From assembly GCA_031963415.1 (NCBI GenBank), contig JASSUI010000001.1, positions 620,001 to 684,000 of the forward strand: 64,000 nt of DNA. The letters run 5' to 3'. Shown here piece by piece: positions 63,792-64,000 of the stretch. Source of the DNA: JASSUD01 sp031963415. GTDB lineage: Bacteria; Pseudomonadota; Gammaproteobacteria; Burkholderiales; Burkholderiaceae. A program made the position numbers and the translations under genes. Numbering within the stretch: the first letter of the stretch is position 1; each line of letters opens with the position of its first letter. A model generated the notes under the pieces. The model was not told the DNA's origin and made no database searches. It saw only the letters and a list, made by a program, of their open reading frames with translations.

Positions 63792-64000
63792 CTACTTATT
63801 AAGCTCAGCTTTTAGCAACGCACCAAAATCAGTTGTGCCGTTTCTCTCTGCTTGGGTAGCTGCAGCTTGAGCTTGCGCATCTTTTATCGAAAGATAAATA
63901 CGGCGTGCTTTTTGGTCAACGTTTGCTACTGTTAGCGTGAGTTTTTCGCCTTCTTTCAACACGCTACGCGCATCTTCTACACGCTCATGCGAAATTTCAG
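63792..64000 (-). CDS. rpsA: 30S ribosomal protein S1, C-terminal part (5' end outside window)
   Basis: The minus-strand frame open at the right edge encodes the last 68 residues: EISHERVEDARSVLKEGEKL, VANVDQKARRIYLSIKDAQA and the end TTDFGALLKAELNK followed by TAG (63792-63794). This is the end of the last S1 motif and the tail typical of betaproteobacterial S1. The order rpsA-ihfB-lapA-lapB is conserved and confirms the call. Confidence 0.93.
   Translation of the reverse strand, partial: EISHERVEDARSVLKEGEKLTLTVANVDQKARRIYLSIKDAQAQAAATQAERNGTTDFGALLKAELNK

Overview
The window looks like a chromosome segment of a betaproteobacterium of the Burkholderiaceae. Housekeeping blocks have the order known in that family (rpsP-rimM-trmD-rplS; rpsA-ihfB-lapA-lapB; ugd-hldE kinase-hldD; metN-metI-metQ next to etfB-etfA), and most proteins read as Burkholderia-like. 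A complete Ysc-type type III secretion system (T3SS), several giant NACHT/WD40/HEAT proteins, effector-like genes and very many repeats suggest a host-associated or endosymbiotic lineage. Fungal endosymbionts such as Mycoavidus/Glomeribacter are my best guess, by inference only.

Layout. 1-16257: T3SS locus. It opens with the 3' part of a gene fusing an SctD-like inner-ring protein to a lytic transglycosylase. A divergent NarL-type response regulator follows. Then comes a nearly continuous plus-strand operon: sctF, a needle-chaperone-like gene, sctI, J, K, L, W, TyeA-like, SycN-like, V, N, O, P, Q, R, S, T, U, with a tandem repeat array between sctN and sctO. 16444-21171: EamA transporter, exbB-exbD, M48 protease, rsgA. 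21383-23600: a WD40 gene remnant cut by a perfect 42-bp palindrome, cobD-like, repeats. 23687-25966: rplS-trmD-rimM-rpsP. 26751-32279: a TPR-NACHT-pentapeptide-WD40 protein. 32528-39558: etfA, etfB, metQ, then metI-metN, the met operon being split by a putative effector and an LprI-like gene. 40080-50341: an accessory island with mini-transposon-like elements, a second effector candidate, an orphan serine recombinase, a NACHT-HEAT protein and ydfG. 50342-54301: a second NACHT-WD40 protein. 54688-64000: mltB, comEA-like, hldD, hldE kinase, ugd, lapB, lapA, ihfB and the 3' end of rpsA.

Two systems stand out. First, a family of large STAND ATPases: three intact genes plus one remnant. The WD40 members share a linker, a pentapeptide segment and a C-terminal GxQGL...LLxQ(R/H)G tail that I do not recognise. 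Second, a nested set of palindromic repeats in three sizes (about 50, 104-109 and 190 bp) with the same AGAgCCTGTT-type ends. They sit directly behind genes and in several cases supply the stop codon (rimM, lapA, ihfB). They have expanded into tandem arrays inside the T3SS operon and between lapA and lapB. No tRNA, rRNA or CRISPR array was seen.
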